Shown in pieces: positions 15,000 through 23,329 of a stretch of 38,909 bases of DNA (position 1 is its first letter; each line of letters begins with the position of its first letter). The notes below the pieces were generated by a model, which was given only the letters and a program-made list of their open reading frames with translations, did no database searches and had not been told where the DNA came from. The position numbers were made by a program, and so were the translations under genes. Source of the DNA: a virus; the IMG/VR virus record IMGVR_UViG_3300045973_000452, positions 1 to 38,909 of that record; one strand, given 5' to 3'.

Positions 15000-15365
15000 G
15001 TGATCACCGCTGATCAGGCTGCCGAGTACCTTGACGCCACGCTGGGCGTCTCGGTGCCCAGCTTCTTGATGGACGCGGCGGTGGTCAAGGTGGCCGCCGC
15101 CGAACCCGCCATGCTGGCCGCCGGCTACAGCAGCGCAGACACCATCCTGATCCAGTGCATGGCCACGGCGCTGATCGCGGCCGCAGGAGCACCGCGCCGC
15201 ATCCAGTCGCAGGGCGCTCCGTCCGGCGCCTCGCGCAGCTTCAAGAACGCCGACAACGCACTAACCGCCCTGCGCCGCGCGCTGGCCGCGCTGGACACCA
15301 AGGCCACAACTGCCGCTCTGGTCGGCCCCGACCCTTCGACGCAAACGCTGCTGCTGGTGGTGTAG
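15000..15365 (+). CDS. Head-tail connector-like protein
   Basis: A 121-residue protein from GTG 15000. It starts with MITADQAAEYLDATLGVSVP, a typical opening of gp6-like head-tail adaptor proteins, followed by helices (AAVVKVAAAEPAMLAAGY, ILIQCMATALIAAAGA) and a C-terminal beta hook. Such adaptors form a ring under the portal. Assignment is from helical content, length and synteny. Confidence 0.7.
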   Translation: MITADQAAEYLDATLGVSVPSFLMDAAVVKVAAAEPAMLAAGYSSADTILIQCMATALIAAAGAPRRIQSQGAPSGASRSFKNADNALTALRRALAALDTKATTAALVGPDPSTQTLLLVV

Positions 15366-15405
15366 CGCCCCGTCTCCGAGCGGTGAAGCTGCAGGCGCGC
15401 AAGGA

Positions 15406-15426
15406 CTCTCCCTAGCATTCCGCAGC
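15406..15426 (+). promoter_or_regulatory. CTCTCCCTAGCAT element, copy 3 (connector gene)
   Basis: CTCTCCCTAGCATTCCGC, identical over 18 bases to the copy at 11978, fills the end of the 61-base gap between two connector genes. CCCTAGCAT ends eight bases before ATG 15427. The only purine-rich stretch (AAGGA, 15401-15405) is 21 bases away, too far for normal initiation. Confidence 0.6.
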
Positions 15427-15774
15427 ATGTCGAAAGCAGCCTCTTGGAGTTACGTCGCCAAAGCCACGCACTGGGCCCTGCTGGACGCCCAGGCATGGGG
15501 AGACGCCCGCTCTTACGACACGCCCGTGACCTTCCTGTGCGACTACAGCACAGCCACCCGCCGCGCCGTGAACAAGGCCGGCGCTGAGGTTGTCACGCAA
15601 CTGACGATCTACACCGAGCGCAACAGCATCAAAGACGGCGACCGCGTGGCGCTGGGCGTGTTCACTGAGTTCGACCCGCTGACCGTTGAAGCCTCGCGCG
15701 AAGTGGCCACCGTGCTGCGCAACGCCGACACCCTGGACGGCCGCGCCGATGACTTCGAGGTTCTGACATCGTGA
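15427..15774 (+). CDS. Head closure / neck protein-like
   Basis: A 115-residue protein from ATG 15427, mostly beta (YDTPVTFLCDYSTATRRAV, EVVTQLTIYTERNSIKDGDRV), with the strand pattern of head-completion (gpFII-like or gp16-like stopper) proteins. It lies between the adaptor and the HK97 gp10-like gene, the stopper position. No sequence motif is specific, so the call is by order. It has the third CCCTAGCAT element in place of a ribosome site. Confidence 0.65.
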   Translation: MSKAASWSYVAKATHWALLDAQAWGDARSYDTPVTFLCDYSTATRRAVNKAGAEVVTQLTIYTERNSIKDGDRVALGVFTEFDPLTVEASREVATVLRNADTLDGRADDFEVLTS

Positions 15775-16121
15775 GCCAGATCCGCATCACCAACCGGCTG
15801 CCTCAGTTCATCGGCGGCGTGCAGCGCAAGCTGGCGCGCGGGATGACTGTGGCTCTTGTTCAAGGCGCGCAAGAGGCGTCGGCCATCACGCCTATCGACA
15901 CCAGCGTGCTGATCAACAGCCAGTACAAGGACGTGAACCCCGAGGGCTCCAAGATCGTGGGCACGGTGGGATACACGGCCGAATACGCGGCTGCCGTGCA
16001 CGACCCAGAGAACCCGCAAAACTTCCGCCGCGCTGCGGCAGAGAAAGAGTTTCTCCGCAAGGGCTTCGAGCGTGCTGAACCGGCCATTCGCCAGATCATC
16101 ACCGGGGCCATCAAGGTATGA
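15771..16121 (+). CDS. HK97 gp10-like neck/tail completion protein
   Basis: A 116-residue protein from GTG 15771, overlapping the previous stop. The pattern TPIDTSVLINSQYKDVNPEG, then VGYTAEYAAAVHDPENPQNF is characteristic of the HK97 gp10 family (a conserved P.DTG.L..S, then ..Y..yvh...). These proteins complete the neck or tail end. Length fits the family. It overlaps the next start as ATGA. Confidence 0.8.
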   Translation: MSQIRITNRLPQFIGGVQRKLARGMTVALVQGAQEASAITPIDTSVLINSQYKDVNPEGSKIVGTVGYTAEYAAAVHDPENPQNFRRAAAEKEFLRKGFERAEPAIRQIITGAIKV

Positions 16122-16477
16122 GCGCCGCCGCCCTGGCCATCGCCGACCTGCTGGCACAGGCCCTGCCAGGCCCCACATGGTCTGTGCAGTTCCCCAAGTG
16201 GAGCGACCAAGGTCCATCGATCCGCTATGCGGTCATCCGCCCGGCCGGTGGTGGCGGTGGCGACCTGGTGCGCCGACCTCAGTTCACGCTGTCGCTGATC
16301 GGCCAGAGCCGCAACGACACGCTGCCCATGTCGGCCGCCGCCGAGCTTGTCGTCACCCTGCTGCGCCGCGATGCCGGCGCTCTCGTTTTCCTTCAGCCGG
16401 CAGAGCCGGTTTTCTTGTCTGCCGCTGACGGCCGACCCATTTTCGAGATTGCCCTGTCGGCCATCACCAACCCCTGA
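16118..16477 (+). CDS. Tail terminator-like protein
   Basis: A 119-residue protein from ATG 16118. The alpha/beta pattern (IADLLAQALPG, IRYAVIRPAG, RPQFTLSLIGQS, IFEIALSAITNP) fits the gpU-like tail-terminator group that caps the tail tube at the neck. It directly precedes the tail tube gene, the standard place. No unique motif is visible. Confidence 0.7.
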   Translation: MSAAALAIADLLAQALPGPTWSVQFPKWSDQGPSIRYAVIRPAGGGGGDLVRRPQFTLSLIGQSRNDTLPMSAAAELVVTLLRRDAGALVFLQPAEPVFLSAADGRPIFEIALSAITNP

Positions 16478-16489
16478 AAGGTAATTCAA

Positions 16490-17326
16490 ATGAGCGCTTT
16501 TTCTGGCCGCGACGTTCTCGTGGAATTCTCAATTGCTGACGAAACTGCAACTGCCGCCACGCTGACCTTCAGCACGCTGGGCATGATGCGCGGCAAGAGC
16601 ATGAAGACCAACTGGGACACGGTGGATACCACCGCCGACAAGTCCCCCGCGTACACCAAGACAAGCCTGGTCACGTTCAAGTCGGTCGAGTTCAGCGGCG
16701 ACGGCGTCAGCTACACCGAGGCCCTGCACAACCAGCTGCAGGTGAAGCAGCTGGTCATCAGCCCGAGCGCCGCCACCAGCTTCCAGCCAAAGGCGTGGAT
16801 GCGCCTCACGGACCCGGACGGCTCTTTCTACGTTGGCCCGTTCATCATCACCGAATGGAGCGATGAGCGGCCCTATGCCGACACCGCCACCTGGTCGATC
16901 AAGGCCACCAGCAACGGCGAAGTGACGTTCACCGCCGGCATCACTGGCCCCGACCTGCGCCCGCGCTGGGGCCTGGGTGACGCGACCGCTGGCGTGGCCA
17001 CAGCCGCCGCCCTGTTCGCTGCGATGACCAACCTGTTCGGCGTCACCGGGACCAAGACCGGAACTGCGTCCATCACCAGCACCGCCAGCAATTACGTCTG
17101 GGTCGCAGTGCTTGCCAGCGCCAGCACGACCGGCGTGACCTTCACCGGGTCGCTGGGTGTGGGCGGCTTCGCTGGTGCAAGCAGCGCTGGCGACAACACC
17201 GGCGCATCCCCGACACCGACCGAGAGCGTTGTGACCTACACCGACCCGTCCGGCAACACCTGGCGCTTCTTCCGCGCGGACTATGTGAACAGCGACCCGA
17301 CCGCCGCCAACTACACGTTGAGCTGA
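16490..17326 (+). CDS. Major tail (tube) protein with extra C-terminal domain
   Basis: A 278-residue protein from ATG 16490, preceded by AAAGGT. The first about 155 residues match tail tube proteins (FSGRDVLVEFSIADETATAA at the start, FSGDGVSYTEALHNQLQV, YVGPFIITEWSDERPYADTA, EVTFTAG). A separate beta-rich, Ser/Thr/Gly-rich domain of about 110 residues follows (ASTTGVTFTGSLGVGG, FFRADYVNSDPT), probably a surface decoration like the Ig-type C-terminal domain of lambda gpV. It is followed by three accessory virion genes rather than directly by the tail chaperone. Confidence 0.85.
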   Translation: MSAFSGRDVLVEFSIADETATAATLTFSTLGMMRGKSMKTNWDTVDTTADKSPAYTKTSLVTFKSVEFSGDGVSYTEALHNQLQVKQLVISPSAATSFQPKAWMRLTDPDGSFYVGPFIITEWSDERPYADTATWSIKATSNGEVTFTAGITGPDLRPRWGLGDATAGVATAAALFAAMTNLFGVTGTKTGTASITSTASNYVWVAVLASASTTGVTFTGSLGVGGFAGASSAGDNTGASPTPTESVVTYTDPSGNTWRFFRADYVNSDPTAANYTLS

Positions 17327-17366
17327 TCCACGCCGCAAGCCAGCCACCCATTCAAGGACACACACC

Positions 17367-18032
17367 ATGCCGAACGTCACCAGCCCTCTGGGCACCAGCC
17401 AGCGATACATTCCTCTCGTCAATTCGTCGGAAATCGGCAAGGCTGCCGGCCTGCACATGCACTTTGCGACCTTGGCAAATTTGCTGCTGGCCGTGGGTAC
17501 GGTCGCACCGCTGGCAGGCGAGCGCGGCAACATCACCAGCAGTCAGGCCACCTGGCAGGCTGGTCAGCCGTTCAGCGTGGCCACCGAGCCGGCCGGGGTG
17601 CATCGCGTGTGGGTCATCGGCGCATCGGCCGCACTGAGCCATGCTCGCACCGTTGTGCTGCCATCTGGCGCGACTGTAGTGCTGGCAGGTGACACAAACA
17701 CCGTCTTTGCCACAACCGGTGTGCCCGGTGTCGGCGTCGGCGCTGACGGCGACCTGGCTGTGGACGTGGCCGGCAATGCGAGGTACATCAAGGGCGCGAG
17801 TGCGTGGGGTGGTGCGACGGCCATTTTCCCAGGCAGCAGCGCCGGGGCAGGCAGCGTTGGGCTTTCCGCAGTCACCTACAACGGCGACCTGACCGTCAGT
17901 GGCTACACGCTGGGCGGAGTTGTCTACACCTTCACCTACCCGAACGCAACGACGATCCGGCGCAACGGCAGCGACGGCAGTTTGGTGACGATCACCTTGA
18001 ACGCGGCCGGCGACATCGTTTCCGTCGTCTAA
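17367..18032 (+). CDS. Beta-rich accessory virion protein, unknown
   Basis: A 221-residue protein from ATG 17367 with AAGGA upstream. It is almost wholly beta strands and Gly/Ala/Val/Thr-rich, with a short helical patch (LHMHFATLANLLLAVG). Strand-loop repeats in the C-terminal half (GDLTVSGYTLGGVVYTFTY) suggest a fibre or tail-surface domain. No known family was recognised. It begins a three-gene set placed between the tail tube and tail-chaperone genes, which are normally adjacent. Confidence 0.7.
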   Translation: MPNVTSPLGTSQRYIPLVNSSEIGKAAGLHMHFATLANLLLAVGTVAPLAGERGNITSSQATWQAGQPFSVATEPAGVHRVWVIGASAALSHARTVVLPSGATVVLAGDTNTVFATTGVPGVGVGADGDLAVDVAGNARYIKGASAWGGATAIFPGSSAGAGSVGLSAVTYNGDLTVSGYTLGGVVYTFTYPNATTIRRNGSDGSLVTITLNAAGDIVSVV

Positions 18033-18046
18033 ACAGGGGCCCTCAC

Positions 18047-19093
18047 ATGACTATTCTGAGCACAGACACCTTCACCGGCGCCGATGGCACCTTGCTGACT
18101 GCGCGGGGGCCTGACACTGGGGGCGGCGCATGGCTTCCGGCCATCGTCAAGAACCAGGCCACGACAGCGCCCAAGATACTGGGCAACCGGCTGACCGGCT
18201 CAATAGGAGGGGCAAGCACGCAAGCGGTCTACTACCTGAGTGCAGCGCCAGGATCGGCCGACTATTCCGCCAGCGTGGATTGGCAAATATCGGCCACCAG
18301 CGGCGGGGATGGATTCGGCCCAGGCGTTCGCGTCACCCCAGGGGCGGCGGGCAGCGGGTACTGGTTCTTGAATTTCCAAGCCCTGAGTCGAGTTGCGATC
18401 TACTGCTACAACAACGGCACGCCGTACAGTTTCATTGGGCCGCAACCCCCGACGACCGGGACAACCTTTGATACTGCATCAACCTACCGGTCCACGATCA
18501 AGGTTGTGGGAGCTGTCATTACCTGTCAAATTCAGGCGCTGACAGGTACGAATGCGGGCAAGTACCTTGACAGCACGCCGGCCTGGGTCACTGGTGCCGT
18601 CGATTGCATCACCTACACCGACCCATCCCCCCTGACCGTGACCGGGTTCCCGAGCATCTACTTGGGGCAAAGCGCAGTTGCCCCGAGCGCGGGCGCTGTC
18701 TACATGGATAACTTTTCGGTGGATGGCGTGCCGGCCGCCGCAACCGCAGTCACGGCGTCAGGGGCGAGCGCGGGCAATGTGGGCGTGCCGTCACCGTTCA
18801 CAGTTGGGGCCAACGGGCCGATTGCTGGAACGGTCAACGTCACTTTGAGCAGCAGCAATGCCGGCGCAACCTTCGCGCCCGCCAGTGTTGCGCTGACCGC
18901 CGCCAACCCGACCGCGATTATTCAATTCACGCCAGCAGTCACCGGGGTGGATAGTATTTTCGTCGCCAACGACGCCGCGCTGACCAACCCAGCAGCGCTC
19001 AGTTTCACGACAAGCCCAGCGCCCATCCCAACCCCCGAGCGGGGCTTCAAGATCGGAATTGGCCGCGACAAGAAACTGATCGTCATTTTCTGA
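18047..19093 (+). CDS. LamG-like plus Ig-like tail surface protein
   Basis: A 348-residue protein from ATG 18047. Residues 1-230 form a concanavalin/LamG-like jelly roll (STDTFTGADGTLLTARGPDT opening, YSASVDWQISATSGGDGFGP, YMDNFSVDGV closing), a fold used to bind sugars. Residues about 230-325 are an Ig-like beta domain (VNVTLSSSNAGATFAPASVA). It ends in a short basic-hydrophobic tail (GRDKKLIVIF) resembling that of the next protein. It may present the adjacent hydrolase or bind surface polysaccharide. Domain calls are from strand pattern and are moderate. Confidence 0.75.
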   Translation: MTILSTDTFTGADGTLLTARGPDTGGGAWLPAIVKNQATTAPKILGNRLTGSIGGASTQAVYYLSAAPGSADYSASVDWQISATSGGDGFGPGVRVTPGAAGSGYWFLNFQALSRVAIYCYNNGTPYSFIGPQPPTTGTTFDTASTYRSTIKVVGAVITCQIQALTGTNAGKYLDSTPAWVTGAVDCITYTDPSPLTVTGFPSIYLGQSAVAPSAGAVYMDNFSVDGVPAAATAVTASGASAGNVGVPSPFTVGANGPIAGTVNVTLSSSNAGATFAPASVALTAANPTAIIQFTPAVTGVDSIFVANDAALTNPAALSFTTSPAPIPTPERGFKIGIGRDKKLIVIF

Positions 19094-19103
19094 TCGGGAC
19101 GCA

Positions 19104-19955
19104 ATGCCTTTCACGACCGTTACCGGCACTGACCCGTTGAGTGGAAAAGCATTCAACGTGTTGGTGCCAACGATTTACAACGCGGGAACCCCCACGGGGG
19201 TCATCATTTACTGTCACGGTAATGGCGGCGCTGAGAATGCACTGCTGGTGGACAGCTTGGCATACACCTGCCGAGACATTCTAATCAACAACGGATACAT
19301 ACTGGCGGGGTCAGTGGGGAATGGCGTCTTCAATGTGGCCGAACCGCCAACCGTTGACGCCTACGTGGGGCTTGCGTCTTACATCAAGGCGAATTACAAC
19401 GTCAGGGGATTTGCACTCTGGTCGATGAGTATGGGTGGAATTACGGGCCTGCGCGCCATCATGGATGGTCGCATAAACTATTGCGGTTGGCTTGGAACAT
19501 ACCCGGTATGCAATATCGCCAAAGCCTACGCCGGTCTGTTCACGCAGCAGATCAATACGGCGTATGGAATTTCCAATACGGCCACTCAAGACCTAGCTAC
19601 CTTTGCTTTGAAGATTTACGGCAACGACCCCGCCGCGCAACCCGCCCGCGCCTTCCGTGACGTGCCGATGCGCTTTTATTCGTCGCCGGGTGATGACGCC
19701 GTGACAACGGTGGACCACTCCAACGTGATCGCTTCAATCTGCGCGTCAAGCCGGCGCGAGTGCACGGTGGTGCAGTGCACCGGATACCACGGCGACACGA
19801 GCCATTTCCAGCCGCAGGATTACCTTGACTTTTTCAATCGGTGCTTTGCTGCGCCGGTCGGGCAACTTGAGCCCCGCAAAGCGGTTTTCTTGCCCGGCGC
19901 GGCCGGGCGCGGAGTCGTTTTCACCAAAGGCAAGAAGATTCTTCCGGTCCTGTAG
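19104..19955 (+). CDS. Alpha/beta-hydrolase (esterase/deacetylase-like) tail-module enzyme
   Basis: A 283-residue protein from ATG 19104. It shows an alpha/beta-hydrolase fold: oxyanion region YCHGNGG (His38), nucleophile elbow WSMSMGG with Ser109, acid candidate in SSPGDDAV (Asp197/Asp198) and base in GYHGDTSHF (His229 or His234). A C-terminal extension of about 30 residues (VVFTKGKKILPVL) may fix it to the virion. No signal peptide. Between tail genes, such an enzyme would plausibly remove acyl groups from capsule or O-antigen at adsorption. The coding region is less GC-rich than its neighbours, which suggests recent acquisition. Lipase activity is an alternative. Confidence 0.8.
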   Translation: MPFTTVTGTDPLSGKAFNVLVPTIYNAGTPTGVIIYCHGNGGAENALLVDSLAYTCRDILINNGYILAGSVGNGVFNVAEPPTVDAYVGLASYIKANYNVRGFALWSMSMGGITGLRAIMDGRINYCGWLGTYPVCNIAKAYAGLFTQQINTAYGISNTATQDLATFALKIYGNDPAAQPARAFRDVPMRFYSSPGDDAVTTVDHSNVIASICASSRRECTVVQCTGYHGDTSHFQPQDYLDFFNRCFAAPVGQLEPRKAVFLPGAAGRGVVFTKGKKILPVL

Positions 19956-19969
19956 TCAACGGCCCGACC

Positions 19970-20536
19970 ATGCTCACCGAATCCGGCCACGCCCAGCTAA
20001 CCACTCAGCAAGGCGCTGAATTCAGCTTCACGCCGTCGCTGGGCCGCATCGCCACGCTTGGGAGCCCTCATGAGATCGTGGCCTGTTTCCACGCCCTGCA
20101 TGGGCCGCACGCAGCGCAGGAAGCGGCCTATGTGCTGGCTTGTCTTTGCGATCAGGAAGATGCGTCTCCGCTGATCGGCTGGTGGGATGAAGACGGTTGG
20201 CATGAGGGCGCAATGCCGCCCGCTGAGCGCGTCATCCTGGCCCGCCACTTGATGCACCACGGCATCGTCGGAAAGGCCAGCCCAGAAGCGGACAGCGGGC
20301 AGGGCAGGGGCCGAGAAGGCAAGTACAGCGAGACCTTCGACGCCAGCGAGTTCGTGTCGGCCGCACGCGTGCACCTGGGCCTGTCCAGCGCCGACGCCGA
20401 AGCGCTTTCGATGACCGAGTGGCATCAGATGATGGAACTGAAGTTCCCCGACACGAAGAAGCGCGAGCGCAACGTGGCAAGCCGGCCAGAGTACGAAGCG
20501 CTGATGGCGCGCATCAAGGGGAAGCGCGGTGACTGA
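19970..20536 (+). CDS. Tail assembly chaperone-like protein (DUF6246-like)
   Basis: A 188-residue protein from ATG 19970. The opening (MLTESGHAQLTTQQGAEFSF, then TPSLGRIATLGSPHEIV) and helical remainder resemble DUF6246-type proteins found just before the tape measure. Residues about 100-125 are a charged linker and 125-185 a second helical domain (EFVSAARVHLGLSSADAEAL, then MTEWHQMMELKFP). In lambda the G/GT pair fills this role through a frameshift; here both parts appear in one frame. It overlaps the tape measure gene by 8 bases. Confidence 0.75.
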   Translation: MLTESGHAQLTTQQGAEFSFTPSLGRIATLGSPHEIVACFHALHGPHAAQEAAYVLACLCDQEDASPLIGWWDEDGWHEGAMPPAERVILARHLMHHGIVGKASPEADSGQGRGREGKYSETFDASEFVSAARVHLGLSSADAEALSMTEWHQMMELKFPDTKKRERNVASRPEYEALMARIKGKRGD

Positions 20537-22937
20537 AATCGTCGGATCAATTGCGTACACCGTCACGGCCGACACGACGGCTCTGGTCAATCAGAGCCGC
20601 GCGGTCGACCGCGAGACCGCCGGCATGGCGCGTTCGTTCAGCGTCATCACGGTGGCCATCGCGGCCTACGGCGCGGCACTGGCCGCCGTCAAGACCGCGC
20701 AGATGGCCGATGAGATGCGCTTGCTGGCCGCGCGCATCGACGTCGCAGCCGGCAGCGCCACGGCAGGCGCTGCAGCCCTGCGCGACCTGGCCGCGATGAG
20801 CCTGCGCACCCAGACCAGCGTGGCGGCGAATGCGCAGGTGTTCCAGCGGCTGAACCAGTCGCTGATCCAGATGGGCGGCACGCAGGCCGACACCCTGCGC
20901 GTGACTGAGCTGCTTGGCATGGCCGTGAAGGTCTCCGGCGCGAGCGCGCAGGAATCGGCAAGCGCCATGCTGCAGTTCGGCCAGGCCCTGGGCTCTGGCA
21001 AGCTGGCGGGCGACGAGCTGCGCAGCCTGATGGAAAACGCGCCGTACCTGATGAAGCAGCTCGCTGACGGTATCGGCGTGCCGGTGGGCGCGCTGAAGAG
21101 CCTGGGCGAAGAAGGCAAGTTGACCGCCGACGTTGTGGTCAACGCGCTGGGCAAGGCCGCAGCCAAGATCACCGACGACTTCGCCAAGATGCCGCAGACG
21201 CTGGGCAGCGCGTTTCAGGTGGCGCAGGACCAGATGGCCCGCCTCATCCTGGCGATGGATGAGGCCAGCGGCAAAAGCACGGTGCTGACGGGTGTCACGC
21301 GCGGCGTGGGCGAGGCATTCGATGCGCTGGCCAAGCAGATCGACGCAGCGTCTGGCAAGGCCACCGACCTGGAAAAGAACGACTCAATCAAGACATGGGC
21401 CGACCGCTCGAAGATCGCGGTTTCCTACGTGGTCGACGCCTTTGACTGGGCGGCGCAGAGGCTGGAGCGGATCTGGAACACGACGAAGCTGCTGAACATG
21501 CTGCTGTCCAAGCCGTTCGTGGCCCTTGCCAACAACGACGGCGGCGGCTTCTACGGCAGCGCCGTCAAGGCCAAGCGCGAGCAACCGTCGGCAGAGCCAC
21601 AGTCCAACGCGATGACGGCCGGCGAGCGCATGCGCGCGCAGTGGGACACCGAGGAATGGTCAGGCCCCAACGCGGGCCCGGCGCGCGGCAAGTCGAAGGC
21701 CGATTCGAAGCTGAAGGCGCCGCCGGGAGAAGCCAAGAAGAAGAACGAGAAAACGGACAGGTCATCTGAGCAGGCATGGGAGGCCGAGAAGAAGATCATC
21801 GAAGAACAGGATGCTCTGACCATCAAGTTCTACGCCGACCAGCAAAAGCGGCTGGAGGATGCCAACGACAAGACCAACGCCGAGAACGTCCAGCAAATCC
21901 AGACCGAAGAGAAGAACGCGGCGGCCCGCAAGAAAATTCAGGACGAAGCCTCTCAGTTCTCCGCCACCGCCACCCGCGCCGTCAACCCCCTGGACGCCAT
22001 GCGCCAGGAGTACGAAGCCAAGCTGGAGATGGTGACCCAGTACGAAACGATGATGGCCGACGCCGGTGTGCTGGCGTTCGATCAAGGTCAGATCGCCCGC
22101 ACGGAGCTGGAGACGCTTTACAACCAGCAGCGCCTGGCGATGGCCGAGCAGTCCTTCCGCGCGCAGGGCGAAGGGAACGCCTTCCTGATCGACTCGATCA
22201 ACTCGATGGCGCAGGCATCCACGGGCGTCATCATGGGCCTGCTGGAGGGCACGCAGAACGGCTCCGATGCCATGCGCGCTTTCGGCAAGATCATCATCAG
22301 CGAGGGCGTGAGCGCGCTGGTGCAGATGGGGTTGCAGCAGATCAAGAATGCGTTGCTGGGCGACACGGTGGAAGCCGCGGCGCGTGCCCGCTCTGTGGCG
22401 AACGGCGCGATCTACGCCACCAGCATCACGGCACAGGTGGCAGGCATGGCCGCCATTGCAGGCCAGAACGCCTTTGCCGCCACCGCCGCCATCCCAGTGG
22501 TCGGCCCTGGCCTGGCCGCCGCAGCCGCAACCAGCGCCATCACTGCGGCATCGGCCATCGGCGCAACAGCCATCGCCACTGCCCCCGTGGCCGGCGCCCG
22601 CCAGTACGGTGGCCCCGCCAGCGCCGGCAGTCTGTACCGCGTGAACGAAGGCGGTCGGCCTGAGATGTTCACGGCAAGCAACGGCGCACAGTACATGATG
22701 CCCACCGCAGACGGCCGCGTGACGCCTTCCGGTGCTGCGGGCAGCGCCTCCGGCTGGACGATCATCGTCAACAACAACGCTTCGGGAACGGTGGTCAGTG
22801 AGCCGCAGGTCGATGACCAGGCCAGGACGATCCGCCTGGCCGTGTCTGAGGTTGCCGGGCAGATCGCCAGCAACCAGGGTCCGGTGTGGTCAGCCATGCG
22901 CAACGCCACCAGCGTGAAGGGGCGGATCAATGGCTGA
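20529..22937 (+). CDS. Tape measure protein
   Basis: An 802-residue protein from GTG 20529. Residues about 60-250 match the conserved tape measure domain (LAARIDVAAGSATAGAAALR, LLGMAVKVSGASAQESASAM, GDELRSLMENAPYLMKQLA). A charged coiled coil follows at about 380-520 (AKKKNEKTDRSSEQAWEAEK), then two Ala/Gly-rich hydrophobic stretches near 620-690, likely the membrane-inserting segments. At about 1.5 angstroms per residue, the tail would be near 120 nm, as expected for a siphovirus. It is among the shorter tape measures for this group. Confidence 0.92.
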   Translation: MTEIVGSIAYTVTADTTALVNQSRAVDRETAGMARSFSVITVAIAAYGAALAAVKTAQMADEMRLLAARIDVAAGSATAGAAALRDLAAMSLRTQTSVAANAQVFQRLNQSLIQMGGTQADTLRVTELLGMAVKVSGASAQESASAMLQFGQALGSGKLAGDELRSLMENAPYLMKQLADGIGVPVGALKSLGEEGKLTADVVVNALGKAAAKITDDFAKMPQTLGSAFQVAQDQMARLILAMDEASGKSTVLTGVTRGVGEAFDALAKQIDAASGKATDLEKNDSIKTWADRSKIAVSYVVDAFDWAAQRLERIWNTTKLLNMLLSKPFVALANNDGGGFYGSAVKAKREQPSAEPQSNAMTAGERMRAQWDTEEWSGPNAGPARGKSKADSKLKAPPGEAKKKNEKTDRSSEQAWEAEKKIIEEQDALTIKFYADQQKRLEDANDKTNAENVQQIQTEEKNAAARKKIQDEASQFSATATRAVNPLDAMRQEYEAKLEMVTQYETMMADAGVLAFDQGQIARTELETLYNQQRLAMAEQSFRAQGEGNAFLIDSINSMAQASTGVIMGLLEGTQNGSDAMRAFGKIIISEGVSALVQMGLQQIKNALLGDTVEAAARARSVANGAIYATSITAQVAGMAAIAGQNAFAATAAIPVVGPGLAAAAATSAITAASAIGATAIATAPVAGARQYGGPASAGSLYRVNEGGRPEMFTASNGAQYMMPTADGRVTPSGAAGSASGWTIIVNNNASGTVVSEPQVDDQARTIRLAVSEVAGQIASNQGPVWSAMRNATSVKGRING

Positions 22938-23322
22938 CATCGCCTACCCGTCCGGCATCCCCACGTTCTTGCGGCAGGGAAAGTCGCGCAGCCAGCCTGC
23001 GGCCTTCCGCCTGAACCAGCCGCGGCGCGGCACTGCATTCGCCGAGGCATCTGGCAACGACACGCCGGTTTTCTGGGACGTTGATTTCCGCTTCACGCAG
23101 TTGCAGGCACAAACCTTCCTGCGCTGGTTCCGCACCGACCTGCAGCGCGGCGTGCTGCCGTTCACCATGCCCATCCGCACGGAGTTCGGCCTGCAGGTCC
23201 ACCTGTGCCAGTTCCTCCCTGACAGCCTGCTGAACACCACCGAGACGGCTGGCCTGTGGAACTACAGCGCCAAGCTGATGGCCCGCGAACTGCCTATGCC
23301 GGCCGTGGCGCCGGCGGTGTAA
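22930..23322 (+). CDS. Minor tail protein (distal tail side)
   Basis: A 130-residue protein from ATG 22930, overlapping the tape measure by 8 bases. It starts MADIAYPSGIPTFLRQGKSR and contains FWDVDFRFTQLQAQTFLRWF, a pattern of small lambda gpM-like distal proteins. It is followed by gpL-, gpK- and TipJ-like genes in the usual lambda order. Function is inferred from order. Confidence 0.75.
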   Translation: MADIAYPSGIPTFLRQGKSRSQPAAFRLNQPRRGTAFAEASGNDTPVFWDVDFRFTQLQAQTFLRWFRTDLQRGVLPFTMPIRTEFGLQVHLCQFLPDSLLNTTETAGLWNYSAKLMARELPMPAVAPAV

Positions 23323-23329
23323 GGCCGCA

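Noticed and set aside
19970-20560. Programmed frameshift in the tail chaperone as in lambda G/GT
   Set aside because: No second open frame extends past the end of this gene before the tape measure, and no slippery heptamer was seen near the 3' end.
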